DNA from: Persicitalea sp963803495
GTDB taxonomy: Bacteria > Bacteroidota > Bacteroidia > Cytophagales > Spirosomataceae
Direction of reading: 5' to 3'
Length of the DNA stretch: 64,000 nucleotides
NCBI GenBank assembly: GCA_963803495.1
Contig: CAWDMP010000002.1
Span: forward strand, 806,001-870,000
In this document: in pieces, positions 10,463-18,709 of the stretch
Layout: each line of letters starts with the position of its first letter
Position numbering within the stretch: position 1 is the first letter of the stretch
The notes under the pieces: generated by a model
The model's database searches: none
What the model saw: the letters and a program-made list of their open reading frames with translations, nothing else
What the model was told of the DNA's origin: nothing
Translations under genes and position numbers: made by a program

Positions 10463-12100
10463 TTACATCATGCCACCCATTCCGCCGCCGTGGCCCATGC
10501 CACCACCGCCACCACCTTTGTCCTCTTCGGGCTCGTCGGCGATCACGCACTCCGTCGTGAGCAGCATACCAGCGACCGAAGCGGCGTTTTCCAACGCCAG
10601 GCGGGTTACTTTCTTAGGATCAATGATACCAGATTCGAGCAAATCCTCATAGGTGTCGTCTTTGGCGTTGTAGCCATACGAACCACTTCCTTCCTTCACT
10701 TTCTGGATCACGACCGAGGCCTCTTTACCACAGTTCGATACGATCGTGCGAAGCGGCGACTCAACGGCCATGCGGATTATATTGATACCCGTAGTTTCGT
10801 CTTCATTGTTGCCTTTCAGGTCGTTCAAAGAATCGACGGCCCGGATCAGCGCTACACCACCACCGGCTACGACGCCCTCTTCGACGGCGGCGCGGGTTGC
10901 GTGCAGGGCGTCATCGACGCGGTCCTTCTTCTCTTTCATTTCTACTTCAGTAGCGGCACCGATGTACAGGATGGCCACACCACCTGACAACTTAGCCAAA
11001 CGCTCCTGCAATTTCTCGCGGTCGTAGTCGGAGGTCGTGTTTTCGATTTGCGCCTTGATCTGATTCACGCGGCCGTCGATGTTCTCTTTGGCTCCTTCTC
11101 CGTTAATCAGGGTCGTGTTGTCTTTATCAATGATCGCCTTATCGCAGCTACCAAGGTAATCGAGCGTGGCGCTTTCCAGTTTGAAACCGCGCTCTTCGCT
11201 GATGACCTGTCCGCCCGTCAGGATGGCGATGTCTTCCAGCATGGCTTTACGGCGATCGCCGAAACCAGGTGCTTTTACGGCAGCCACTTTCAAAGCACCG
11301 CGGATTTTATTGACGACCAGCGTGGCCAGAGCCTCACCGTCGACATCTTCTGCCAGAATGATCAAAGGGCGTCCCGTCTGGGCAACGGCCTCCAACACAG
11401 GCAGCAGTTCTTTCATGGAAGAAACCTTCTTCTCAGAAATCAGAATATAGGGACGCTCCATTTCAACCTCCATCTTCTCGGTGTTGGTCACGAAATAGGG
11501 CGACAGGTACCCGCGGTCGAACTGCATACCTTCCACCGTTTTTACTTCGGTTTCGGTACCGCGCGCTTCCTCGACCGTGATGACGCCTTCCTTACCTACT
11601 TTCTCCATCGCCTCAGCGATCATTTGGCCGATCTCCTCATCGTGGTTGGCCGAAATGGTAGCTACCTGAGCAATTTCTTTCGACGTGGAGATGTCTTTCT
11701 TCTGAGTCTCCAGGTTTTTCACGATGGCACTGACAGCCTTGTCGATACCCCGCTTCAGATCCATAGGATTGGCACCGGCAGCTACGTTCTTGACGCCGAT
11801 CGTGTATATGGCTTGCGCCAGCACGGTGGCCGTTGTGGTACCATCACCCGCCGAGTCGGCCGTTTTGGAAGCCACTTCCTTCACCAATTGAGCGCCCATG
11901 TTTTCCATGGCGTCTTTCAGTTCAATTTCTTTAGCCACCGTCACACCATCTTTCGTGATGGTAGGTGAGCCGAATTTCTTGTCGATTACGACGTTGCGGC
12001 CGCGTGGTCCGAGCGTTACCTTTACGGCGTCGGCCAGCGTATCTACGCCCCGCTTAATTTTAGCGCGGGCCTCTGAATCAAAAAATATTTGCTTTGACAT
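10463..12100 (-). CDS. groL: Chaperonin GroEL (60 kDa subunit)
   Basis: The 545-residue protein is full length and ends in the typical glycine/methionine-rich tail (GHGGGMGGMM). The nucleotide-binding GDGTTTATVLA sits near residue 86 and VTLGPRGRNV near 30, as in other GroELs. It forms the two-ring ATP-driven folding chamber in the cytoplasm with GroES. groES lies 82 bp upstream on the same strand, and the pair shares the sigma-54-like promoter in front of groES and the terminator at 10395-10424. Confidence 0.98.
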   Translation of the reverse strand: MSKQIFFDSEARAKIKRGVDTLADAVKVTLGPRGRNVVIDKKFGSPTITKDGVTVAKEIELKDAMENMGAQLVKEVASKTADSAGDGTTTATVLAQAIYTIGVKNVAAGANPMDLKRGIDKAVSAIVKNLETQKKDISTSKEIAQVATISANHDEEIGQMIAEAMEKVGKEGVITVEEARGTETEVKTVEGMQFDRGYLSPYFVTNTEKMEVEMERPYILISEKKVSSMKELLPVLEAVAQTGRPLIILAEDVDGEALATLVVNKIRGALKVAAVKAPGFGDRRKAMLEDIAILTGGQVISEERGFKLESATLDYLGSCDKAIIDKDNTTLINGEGAKENIDGRVNQIKAQIENTTSDYDREKLQERLAKLSGGVAILYIGAATEVEMKEKKDRVDDALHATRAAVEEGVVAGGGVALIRAVDSLNDLKGNNEDETTGINIIRMAVESPLRTIVSNCGKEASVVIQKVKEGSGSYGYNAKDDTYEDLLESGIIDPKKVTRLALENAASVAGMLLTTECVIADEPEEDKGGGGGGMGHGGGMGGMM

Positions 12101-12182
12101 GATGCTTTTAATTTTAATATTCGATTATTGAATTAGTATTTTCGGTCGGGGTAGCCCGGCGACAGGTCCTTATATTCTAAAA

Positions 12183-12482
12183 TTACCCGTTTATTACGGC
12201 GAAGATATCGGACTCTCGCATGATGAGGCAGTCTTTACCATCGACAGCGAGCTCGGTGCCCGAGTACTTGCCGTATAATACGGTGTCACCTACCTTCACG
12301 GTCATGGGCTCGTCCGTTTTGCCAGGACCGGCCGCCATGACAATACCACGCTGGGGCTTCTCTTTGGCGGTATCGGGGATAATGATACCAAATGCAGTTT
12401 TTTCTTCGGCGGCTGCCGGTTCTACCAGAACGCGGTCGGCCAAGGGCTGTACACTCATTTCTTTTTCGGTTAAAGTTGACAT
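12183..12482 (-). CDS. groES: Co-chaperonin GroES (10 kDa subunit)
   Basis: This 99-residue protein has the family pattern PLADRVLVEPAAAEEKTAFGIIIPDTAKEKPQRG with the mobile loop around KTAFGIIIPD. C-terminal KVGDTVLYGKYSGTELAVDG and DCLIMRESDIFAVI complete the fold. It caps GroEL during the folding cycle. It is the first gene of the groESL operon. No CIRCE element is present upstream; a -24/-12 promoter is seen instead. Confidence 0.97.
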   Translation of the reverse strand: MSTLTEKEMSVQPLADRVLVEPAAAEEKTAFGIIIPDTAKEKPQRGIVMAAGPGKTDEPMTVKVGDTVLYGKYSGTELAVDGKDCLIMRESDIFAVING

Positions 12483-12533
12483 AGTAATTTACGGTTTTAT
12501 GTTGTCGAAATTTCCGTCGACATTACCTACACA

Positions 12534-12549
12534 GGCATATTTTGTGCCA
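12534..12549 (-). promoter_or_regulatory. Sigma-54 (-24/-12) type promoter for groESL
   Basis: On the minus strand, TGGCAC-AAAAT-ATGCC gives the -24 GG (12548-12547) and -12 GC (12536-12535) with exactly 10 nt between the two dinucleotides. This matches TGGCAC-N5-TTGC with one mismatch. Transcription would start near 12523, about 40 nt before the groES ATG. A short dyad, TCAGC-ATGAG-GCTGA, lies some 30 bp further upstream, where an activator site would be expected. A sigma-54 activator gene is nearby at 15592-16953. Confidence 0.65.
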
Positions 12550-12647
12550 GCGACATTATCTGCCATTATTTCAGCCTCATGCTGACATGTTCTTATTTTC
12601 GTGTTATCCAGATGGTTCCGATCACCTACCGCCCTTTTCGTAAAATA

Positions 12648-12655
12648 TAATTTTG
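12648..12655 (+). promoter_or_regulatory. Possible -7 element (TAATTTTG) for the gene at 12707
   Basis: TAATTTTG fits TAnnTTTG and lies 52 bp upstream of the ATG at 12707. No good TTTG box is visible about 19 bp further upstream. Confidence 0.3.
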
Positions 12656-12706
12656 AATGAGCCGTATATTGATTAAATTTTCCCTTCCAATCATCGTTTT
12701 CTAGAT

Positions 12707-13414
12707 ATGACAAAATTATCGAGTCAGTGGCTTACCGATGGAATTCTTGACTTTGAATACAAAAAGTACGTCGTACTGGCATACTTACAGCACATCGATC
12801 GGGCTTTTGAGCAGGTGACGCTTTATCCGTATTTGCCGCAAATCAGGGAGCATTACGAGAGTAGCCTGGCATTGCAACAGTCTCAACAGTCGTTGCGGAG
12901 GGAGTTCCCCAAAGTACTGACGGGCATCGACCTCGTCCGGCGGCGGTTGCAGTACCAGGAAATATACATGGAAAACGCGGTTTTGGGAGAGATTTCGGCC
13001 ATTCTAGATTTCGCCGTTCCGCGCTTCTCCCAGGCTGCCACCACCGGCCAGGCCCGACGCGACGATGTGGCGGCCCGGCTGTCGATCGTGCCCATTGGCA
13101 TTTTGCCGCTCGAGGTGAACGAGGGATATCTCTTCATTCATCAGACGCCCAGTCAAGAAACGGCCATCTACCGCTACCGAACCACGCTTTTCGATGCCCG
13201 CCGCGAGCGTATCGTACAGACCGAACCTGTCATAACTTTGCGGAAGAGCTTCAGCAATACTTTCGAAAACATGAAAGTAGAGCTCACGCGACGCTACACC
13301 CAACTACCCAACCCGGCCACTTACATGGTGGAATCGCCCCACGCCTACCCGCTCGATGAAACGCTGCTCCCCCTCGCCAAACAGCTAATGGTGCCGTACA
13401 TCTCAGCCGCGTAG
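12707..13414 (+). CDS. Conserved hypothetical protein, 235 residues
   Basis: I do not recognise a named family. The protein starts MTKLSSQWLTDGILDFEYKKYVVLAYLQHID and has a helical N-terminal half rich in Q, R and E (EHYESSLALQQSQQSLRREF). A mixed C-terminal half contains GILPLEVNEGYLFIHQ and ATYMVESPHAYPLDETLLPLAKQLMVPYI. There is no signal peptide or membrane segment, so it is probably cytoplasmic. It is divergent from groES and convergent with secG. Codon usage and GC match the neighbours. Confidence 0.75.
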   Translation: MTKLSSQWLTDGILDFEYKKYVVLAYLQHIDRAFEQVTLYPYLPQIREHYESSLALQQSQQSLRREFPKVLTGIDLVRRRLQYQEIYMENAVLGEISAILDFAVPRFSQAATTGQARRDDVAARLSIVPIGILPLEVNEGYLFIHQTPSQETAIYRYRTTLFDARRERIVQTEPVITLRKSFSNTFENMKVELTRRYTQLPNPATYMVESPHAYPLDETLLPLAKQLMVPYISAA

Positions 13415-13431
13415 TTCGATTTCCCAGACTC

Positions 13432-13472
13432 AAAAAAAGCCGCGCGCGACTCCCAACGGAGTCACGCGCGGC
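13432..13472 (-). terminator. Strong intrinsic terminator (secG side)
   Basis: A 15-bp GC-rich stem at 13439-13453 and 13458-13472 (GCCGCGCGCGACTCC and its near-perfect complement, one G-T pair, loop CAAC) is followed on the minus strand by TTTTTTT. It ends the secG-side transcript and may also stop the plus-strand gene that ends at 13414. Confidence 0.88.
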
Positions 13473-13573
13473 GCAAAATGTGGTACGGCCGGGCTGGCGA
13501 ACCAGCGGCACGCCCGTATAAGTAGAAAATAGTATAAAAATTCGGTACCCGAATTTCCAACTACCAAAGGCTT

Positions 13574-13942
13574 TTACTGGTTCGTGTCCAACGGAGCTAC
13601 TGTACCGGCCGGTGCGGCAGCCGGCGCGGGAAGCGGGGCGATCTGCCCGCCAGGAACAGCGGTATTCTGGGCACGGTCGGCGTTGACGCTATTGATAGTA
13701 TTGGCCGTGTCCGAACCGTTTCCTACCATCACGTACGAAGCCAGCGAAATGATCATGATCGCGCCAGCCATGCCCCAGGTAAGCTGCTCGAGCAGGTCGG
13801 TGGTTTTCTTGACGCCGAACATTTGGCTGCTGCTACCGCTGAATTCACTCGAAAGCCCGCCTCCTTTGGAATTTTGGACCAATACGATCAGGATGAGCAA
13901 AACGGCGATGATCGCCACGAAAATTACAAGTGCAGTGTACAT
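13574..13942 (-). CDS. secG: Preprotein translocase subunit SecG
   Basis: The 122-residue protein has two membrane segments around the conserved cytoplasmic loop QNSKGGGLSSEFSGSSSQMFGVKKTTDLLEQ, the SecG hallmark. The C-terminal tail is rich in alanine and proline, as often in Bacteroidota. SecG stimulates SecYEG-dependent export. It is the last gene of the miaB to secG unit on the minus strand, and its transcript can end at 13432-13472. Confidence 0.93.
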   Translation of the reverse strand: MYTALVIFVAIIAVLLILIVLVQNSKGGGLSSEFSGSSSQMFGVKKTTDLLEQLTWGMAGAIMIISLASYVMVGNGSDTANTINSVNADRAQNTAVPGGQIAPLPAPAAAPAGTVAPLDTNQ

Positions 13943-14020
13943 TTTAAGTTATTAATATATGAGATATAAATTATGGGATCTTAATCTTGGACTAGTATAA
14001 ACCAAGCCTATTTCTAGGGA

Positions 14021-14878
14021 TCAGCTCTGCAATTCAGCAATTTTTTGCGCAAAGTACTCGCTTTTTTCCGGGTTTTTCAAGATCAATTTTTCATAAATGG
14101 CAATGGCCTTGTCATTATTGCCTTGCTTGGCCCAAATTTTGGCAAAAGACTCGGTCACGAAACCGTCACTGGCAATCGCCTGGCTTCGCTGCGTAAGATC
14201 TTGGGTTTCGGCTTGCTCGGCTACGGGTCGAATGGGGCCGATGCGCGGATCGTTGCGAATGAACGCCTCGATGATTTCCTGCTGCTTGCGCCGCTCTTCC
14301 TGCAACGAACGCGCCGCGGGCAATAAGTCGATCACTGGGAGCGACTCTGCCCGCATCTTTTTATGGGTCAATTCTTTTTCTATTTCGCGCTCGCTTGCCA
14401 CTGTATCGTCGACAGGCAGCGACTTCATAGCGGAATCCTCGTCAGCGGCACCCGATGATTTAGCTTCGGGCGCCGACTTGAAACGATCTTCGAATTTGAC
14501 CAGCGAGATCGGCTTGCCGTGCCCGTAGGGGGTAGCGTGGTCGCGGTAGTACTGCCGCGAAAGCGGCGTACGGGACGAGCTGTGGTCTCCCAACGACAGG
14601 TCCGACAGGCGGTTCAGCAACGATTCGGACCAAGCCGACTCGCCTTCGACCAACTGACGCAGACTATTGCGGTTGAGGGCATAGGCCGCCGCGCGCGGCA
14701 CAAACTCCGTCAGGCGGGGCGACAAAGCATCGGCCCCTACCTTGGCCAGCATGAGGTAGTTGATCTGACAATAAGGAAAGGCCTTGGCCGTGGCTTCCAG
14801 ACGCGGCAAGTTGTCTTCGCCAATATCCTCGGGGTGCGTGACCCAGTAAGCAAAAGTATCTTTATCGACGGTAGGCAT
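14021..14878 (-). CDS. TPR-like cytoplasmic protein
   Basis: The 285-residue protein has an N-terminal helical region (LPRLEATAKAFPYCQINYLMLAKVG) and a long charged, disordered-looking middle. It ends in one recognisable tetratricopeptide unit, WAKQGNNDKAIAIYEKLILKNPEKSEYFAQKIAEL. No signal peptide is seen. It sits between the lptE-like gene and secG on the same strand, an arrangement that looks conserved in Cytophagales. Function is unknown. A protein-interaction role is inferred from the TPR alone. Confidence 0.8.
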   Translation of the reverse strand: MPTVDKDTFAYWVTHPEDIGEDNLPRLEATAKAFPYCQINYLMLAKVGADALSPRLTEFVPRAAAYALNRNSLRQLVEGESAWSESLLNRLSDLSLGDHSSSRTPLSRQYYRDHATPYGHGKPISLVKFEDRFKSAPEAKSSGAADEDSAMKSLPVDDTVASEREIEKELTHKKMRAESLPVIDLLPAARSLQEERRKQQEIIEAFIRNDPRIGPIRPVAEQAETQDLTQRSQAIASDGFVTESFAKIWAKQGNNDKAIAIYEKLILKNPEKSEYFAQKIAELQS

Positions 14879-14901
14879 GGGTTGTTGAAGTGGTGTGTTT
14901 T

Positions 14902-14930
14902 GTTTATTTGTTTATACGTTTATTTGTTTA
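14902..14930. repeat. 8-bp array (GTTTATnn), left arm of an inverted pair
   Basis: GTTTATTT, GTTTATAC, GTTTATTT and GTTTA repeat upstream of the TPR gene start (14878). The array is the inverse of that at 14968-15000, across a 37-bp loop, so the pair can form a long hairpin between lptE-like and the TPR gene. Confidence 0.8.
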
Positions 14931-14967
14931 GGCGGTTGAAGTACCAACAAGTGTGATGCCGTAGCAC

Positions 14968-15000
14968 CAAATAAACACATCAACAAATAAACGAATAAAC
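14968..15000. repeat. 8-bp array (nnATAAAC-like), right arm of the inverted pair
   Basis: CAAATAAA, CACATCAA, CAAATAAA and CGAATAAA mirror 14902-14930 and lie just beyond the stop codon of the lptE-like gene. The words are nearly the same as those at 40331-40370. Confidence 0.8.
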
Positions 15001-15015
15001 CCCTTACACAACAAC

Positions 15016-15567
15016 CTACCAATCCGCCGCGGACTTATTGAATATATTCTGCACGATTTGATCCAGAATCGTGGGCAGCAGGCGGGATTCATTTTGCGGC
15101 AGGGTCTGGGTTTGGGGAAAATCGGCGTAGAACGAAAAGGCCTGGTCGAAATCCTTGGTTTCGTCTTTGGTGTTGGTAAAGCGGATTTGCACCGTGACCT
15201 GCAAGCGGTTAAAACCCGCCTGATCGCTCGCCGTGGGCGCCACGGGCAGCACGTCGTAACCCGTCAGGGTACCTTCCAGAATCAGGTCGCCGCCGGAAGG
15301 AATCAGCGTCAGGCTGGTGTTGCGCTGAAAGTACTCCTTCAACTTTTCGTTGACCTGGTTTGGCAGGTTGGCCGGACCACCCGCCACGCCGGTGTTAAAG
15401 TTCAGCACCGTGAACGTCTTGATGTTGTCGGCCAGATTGGTACCTGTAAAAGAATACACCCCGCAGCCCGCCACCCATATCGATAGCCCACACATGAGGC
15501 AAAATAACAGGTACTTATTCCCACCAATCAACGCAACGGTGAATCGCCCTTTAACTCCTGAACTCAT
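15016..15567 (-). CDS. LptE-like LPS-assembly lipoprotein
   Basis: The 183-residue protein has a hydrophobic N-terminus ending in the lipobox VAGC (cysteine near residue 35), then GVYSFTGTNLADNIKTFTVLNF, the usual opening of Bacteroidota LptE-family proteins. TLTGYDVLPVAPT and RLQVTVQIRFTNTKDETKDF follow. LptE plugs LptD and helps place lipopolysaccharide in the outer membrane. The first seven codons (MSSGVKG) lie inside a repeat array (15567-15597 continuing into the gene), so the true start may be further in. It shares the miaB to secG transcription unit. Confidence 0.8.
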   Translation of the reverse strand: MSSGVKGRFTVALIGGNKYLLFCLMCGLSIWVAGCGVYSFTGTNLADNIKTFTVLNFNTGVAGGPANLPNQVNEKLKEYFQRNTSLTLIPSGGDLILEGTLTGYDVLPVAPTASDQAGFNRLQVTVQIRFTNTKDETKDFDQAFSFYADFPQTQTLPQNESRLLPTILDQIVQNIFNKSAADW

Positions 15568-15594
15568 AAACTTTGAACTTTTAACTCTGAACTA
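15548..15594. repeat. 7/8-bp array spanning the lptE-like start codon
   Basis: On the minus strand the words AGTTCAG, AGTTAAA, AGTTCAA, AGTTTATG, AGTTCAGG and AGTTAAAG run from the end of the sigma-54 activator gene through the ATG at 15567 and into the first codons of the lptE-like gene. No opposite arm is seen. Confidence 0.65.
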
Positions 15595-16953
15595 TTCGTC
15601 AATATCATACTGTTTGATCTTGCGATAGAGCGTCCGCTCCGATATACCCAACGCCTGCGCGGCGTATTTTCTTTTGTTGTTGTTGCGGCGCAGGGCTTTG
15701 ATGATCAATTCCTTCTCCTGGTCTTCCAGCGAGAGCGACTCCTCCTCTTCGGCGATGTGTTCGACATCCTCGATTTGGCTCCGCGCCTCCGAATAGCGGT
15801 CAAGATCCACGACGCGACTCGCCCCGCTACCACTGTTGTACTCGGCCGCAGGCCGCTCGAAAGTACCGGACGAGCGCTCCTGATGGGCGGCCAGCAGGCG
15901 CGACGCCTCGGTGACGGGCCCACTGCCATCTACGGGATTCAAATTATCGAATAGCTCCTGGTGGTTTTTCAGGATTTCGTGTCCCGACTGCTCATCTTGC
16001 AACACCGCCTTGACGAGCTTTTTCAACTCCGTCACGTCGCGCCGCATCTCGAAGAGTACCTTATATAGTATCTCACGCTCTGAAAACGAAGTGCCGCTAT
16101 CACCCAGATTCAGCGGCATGAGTGCCTGCCCGACCGGGGTGCGACGGGTAGACGGTCCGGCGGGATTGAGGTAGCTCCACAGCGTATCAGCGCTGATGGG
16201 CTCCTCTTTGTCCGTTTCCAGAATCGTGATCTGCTCGGCGATGTTTTTCAGTTGGCGGATGTTGCCGGGAAACTCGTAATTGAGCAAAGTATCCCGCGCT
16301 TCGGCTGACAGCCGTACCGGCCGCGTTTTGTAGCGTTCGCCAAAATCATTGGTAAACTTACGAAAAAGCATCAGCACGTCGTCGCCGCGGTCGCGCAGCG
16401 GCGGTACGTAGATCGGCACGGTATTGAGGCGGTAGTACAAGTCCTCCCGAAACTTGCCGTTGGCCACGGCTTCGCGCAGGTTGACGTTGGTGGCCGCCAC
16501 GACCCGGACATCGGTTTTCTGGGTTTTGGAAGCGCCGACGCGGATGTACTCGCCGTTTTCGAGTACCCGCAGCAAGCGCGACTGGGTACCCACGGGCATT
16601 TCGCCGATTTCATCCAAAAAAATCGTCCCGCCGTTAGTCGTCTCAAAGTACCCTTTACGGGCATCCAGCGCGCCGGTAAACGCTCCTTTTTCGTGTCCGA
16701 AAAGCTCGGAGTCGATGGTACCTTCGGGGATCGCGCCGCAGTTGATGGCGATGAAATTGCCGTGCTTCCGAACACTCAGGCTGTGGATGATCTTGGAAAA
16801 GGACTCCTTGCCGCTACCACTTTCGCCCGTAATGAGCACGGTGAGGTCGGTGGCAGCGACTTGAATCGCCACGTTGATGGCGTAGTTCAGCGCGGGGGCA
16901 GTCCCCACGATTCCAAAGCGGTTTTTGGCGGACTGTATTTCTGATAAATCCAT
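15592..16953 (-). CDS. Sigma-54-dependent transcriptional activator without receiver domain
   Basis: The 453-residue protein starts almost directly with the AAA+ domain. It has Walker A GESGSGKE (43-50), the sigma-54 contact loop GAFTGA (90-95), Walker B GTIFLDEIGE (109-118) and the arginine-finger region RLRVLENGEYIRVG. The C-terminus is a Fis-type helix-turn-helix (RRNNNKRKYAAQALGISERTLYRKIKQ). There is no N-terminal sensor or receiver, so control must come from elsewhere. It lies between miaB and the lptE-like gene. A -24/-12 promoter is found in front of groES, 3 kb away. Confidence 0.93.
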   Translation of the reverse strand: MDLSEIQSAKNRFGIVGTAPALNYAINVAIQVAATDLTVLITGESGSGKESFSKIIHSLSVRKHGNFIAINCGAIPEGTIDSELFGHEKGAFTGALDARKGYFETTNGGTIFLDEIGEMPVGTQSRLLRVLENGEYIRVGASKTQKTDVRVVAATNVNLREAVANGKFREDLYYRLNTVPIYVPPLRDRGDDVLMLFRKFTNDFGERYKTRPVRLSAEARDTLLNYEFPGNIRQLKNIAEQITILETDKEEPISADTLWSYLNPAGPSTRRTPVGQALMPLNLGDSGTSFSEREILYKVLFEMRRDVTELKKLVKAVLQDEQSGHEILKNHQELFDNLNPVDGSGPVTEASRLLAAHQERSSGTFERPAAEYNSGSGASRVVDLDRYSEARSQIEDVEHIAEEEESLSLEDQEKELIIKALRRNNNKRKYAAQALGISERTLYRKIKQYDIDE

Positions 16954-16961
16954 TCTTTAAT

Positions 16962-16989
16962 GGAAAGTGGATAGTGGATAATTGAAAAT
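16962..16989. repeat. 4 x 7-bp array, left arm of an inverted pair
   Basis: GGAAAGT, GGATAGT, GGATAAT and TGAAAAT lie 8 bp upstream of the sigma-54 activator ATG. The inner part is the exact complement of AATTTTCAATTATC at 17045-17058. Confidence 0.8.
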
Positions 16990-17044
16990 TAAGACTACTG
17001 TTCAAGAGCCAATAGCCTTCGAATCAGAAACAGAAAGTGATAGA

Positions 17045-17078
17045 AATTTTCAATTATCAATTTTCCATTATCAGTTCA
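17045..17078. repeat. 4 x 7-bp array, right arm, overlapping the miaB 3' end
   Basis: CAATTAT, CAATTTT, CCATTAT and CAGTTCA mirror 16962-16989. The last five miaB codons before the stop at 17057-17059 lie inside this array. Confidence 0.8.
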
Positions 17079-18499
17079 GCCACCGCGTGTCCGATCAGAG
17101 TAGCGGCCGAGCATTCGGTAACCAATACGTGAGCATAGTCGCCCTTTTTGAAATTTTCTCTCGGAAAAACCACCACTTTATTCTGCGTGTTACGGCCTTG
17201 CAAATCAGCATCCGAGCGCTTGGATGGTCCTTCGACCAGTACCTTGTGTACCCGGCCGACCATGCGTTGGTTGCGCTCCAGCGAGTGGGTTTGCTGCAGA
17301 GCGATCACTTCGTTGAGGCGGCGCAGCTTCACATCGTACGGAATATCGTCGACCAGCTTTTTGGCCGCCGGGGTACCGGGCCGCTCCGAGTAGGCAAACA
17401 TATAGCCGTAGTCGTAGCGGACATACTCCATCAGCGACAGCGTCTCGGCGTGTTCGGCCTCGGTTTCGGAGCAGAAGCCGATAATCATATCGTGCGAAAT
17501 CCCGCAGTCCTCGCCCAGAATGGCGCGGATGCGGTCGATCTTCTGCATGTACCATTCGCGGTCGTAGGTACGGTTCATCAGTGCCAGGATCCGGCTGTTG
17601 CCACTTTGGGCGGGCAGGTGGATGTAGTTGCAGATGTTTTCGTAGGCCTTGATCGTTTCGAGTACCTTATCGGTGATGTCCTTGGGGTGTGAGGTACTGA
17701 ACCGGACGCGCAGATCAGAATCTACCCGCGCCACCAGCGCCAGCAATTCGGCGAAATCGTACAATTGTTCGTTGCCGTCGGCGGCGATGTACCGGTACGA
17801 ATCCACGTTCTGGCCCAACAACGTCACCTCACGGTAGCCGCGCTCGAACAGGTCGCGGGCTTCGGCGACGATGCTGTGCGGATCGCGGCTTCGCTCCCGG
17901 CCGCGCGTGAAGGGTACCACGCAGAAACTGCACATGTTGTTGCAGCCGCGCATGATCGAGATGTAGGCCGTGACGCCATTAGAATTGAGCCGCACGGGCG
18001 AGATGTCGGCGTAGGTTTCCTCGCGCGATAGCAATACGTTGACGGCCTTCTGCCCGGTTTCGGCCTCTTCGACCAGCCGGGGCAGGTCGCGGTAGGCATC
18101 GGGACCGGTCACGATATCGACCATCTGCTCCTCTTCCAGCAGCTTGCTTTTCAGGCGCTCGGCCATGCAGCCCAGTACCCCGATGAGCATACCGGGCCGC
18201 TTGTTTTTCAGATGATTGAGGTGTACTAACTTATTCCGTACCTTTTGCTCGGCGTTGTCGCGGATGGCGCAGGTATTCAGGAAAATAAGGTCGGCGTCAT
18301 CGGCCGAGGATGTAGTAGCGAAGCCCGCGCCGCGCATGATGGAGGCCACAATTTCGCTATCCGAAAAATTCATCTGGCAACCGTAGCTCTCGATGAATAG
18401 CTTTTTCTTGCCTACGCCGACTTCCTCCTCCGTTACCCGCACCGCTTCACCGGCTTCTTTGTCTTCGGGGGTTAGTATTTTTAAAGTACTGGTTATCAT
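17057..18499 (-). CDS. miaB: tRNA-2-methylthio-N6-dimethylallyladenosine synthase
   Basis: The 480-residue radical-SAM methylthiotransferase modifies A37 of tRNAs that read UNN codons. Its auxiliary iron-sulfur cluster cysteines are C41 (SYGCQMNFSDSE), C77 (LNTCAIRD) and C111 (LGCMAER). The radical-SAM triad is C186, C190 and C193 (RGCNNMCSFC). A TRAM domain closes the C-terminus (GPSKRSDADLQGRNTQNKVVVF). It is the first gene of a five-gene minus-strand unit leading to secG. Confidence 0.97.
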   Translation of the reverse strand: MITSTLKILTPEDKEAGEAVRVTEEEVGVGKKKLFIESYGCQMNFSDSEIVASIMRGAGFATTSSADDADLIFLNTCAIRDNAEQKVRNKLVHLNHLKNKRPGMLIGVLGCMAERLKSKLLEEEQMVDIVTGPDAYRDLPRLVEEAETGQKAVNVLLSREETYADISPVRLNSNGVTAYISIMRGCNNMCSFCVVPFTRGRERSRDPHSIVAEARDLFERGYREVTLLGQNVDSYRYIAADGNEQLYDFAELLALVARVDSDLRVRFSTSHPKDITDKVLETIKAYENICNYIHLPAQSGNSRILALMNRTYDREWYMQKIDRIRAILGEDCGISHDMIIGFCSETEAEHAETLSLMEYVRYDYGYMFAYSERPGTPAAKKLVDDIPYDVKLRRLNEVIALQQTHSLERNQRMVGRVHKVLVEGPSKRSDADLQGRNTQNKVVVFPRENFKKGDYAHVLVTECSAATLIGHAVAELIMEN

Positions 18500-18681
18500 T
18501 TTCTTATGCGTTTAACTACTTATTTGTTCAGCCCACAGCCATACAAATAAATCCACGTATCGGGGCGCAAAAATACAAAACTTACTGACAAAGTGGCAGA
18601 TTAAGAATGAAAATAATAACGTCGCAGACATCAAAAACTACCAGAGAAAACAGCAAAGCTTAAAGGGTATCACAATTGCAG

Positions 18682-18709
18682 CATTATCAATTGTCAATTG
18701 TCAATTAAT
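18682..18709. repeat. 4 x 7-bp array at the tamL 3' end
   Basis: CATTATC, AATTGTC, AATTGTC and AATTAAT run up to the last base of the tamL stop codon. No opposite arm was found nearby. The 18500-18681 spacer also holds a small TTATTTGT...ACAAATAA stem and nothing else I can support. Confidence 0.7.

Noticed and set aside
12483..12706. CIRCE heat-shock operator before groES
   Set aside because: The TTAGCACTC-N9-GAGTGCTAA inverted repeat is absent. A -24/-12 promoter is found instead.
12489..12713. A 74-codon minus-strand frame in front of groES
   Set aside because: It covers the groES promoter region, has no family signal and its residues look like translated promoter DNA.
13473..13573. Possible tRNA or small RNA between two terminator-like structures
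   Set aside because: No cloverleaf or T-loop pattern could be found on either strand.
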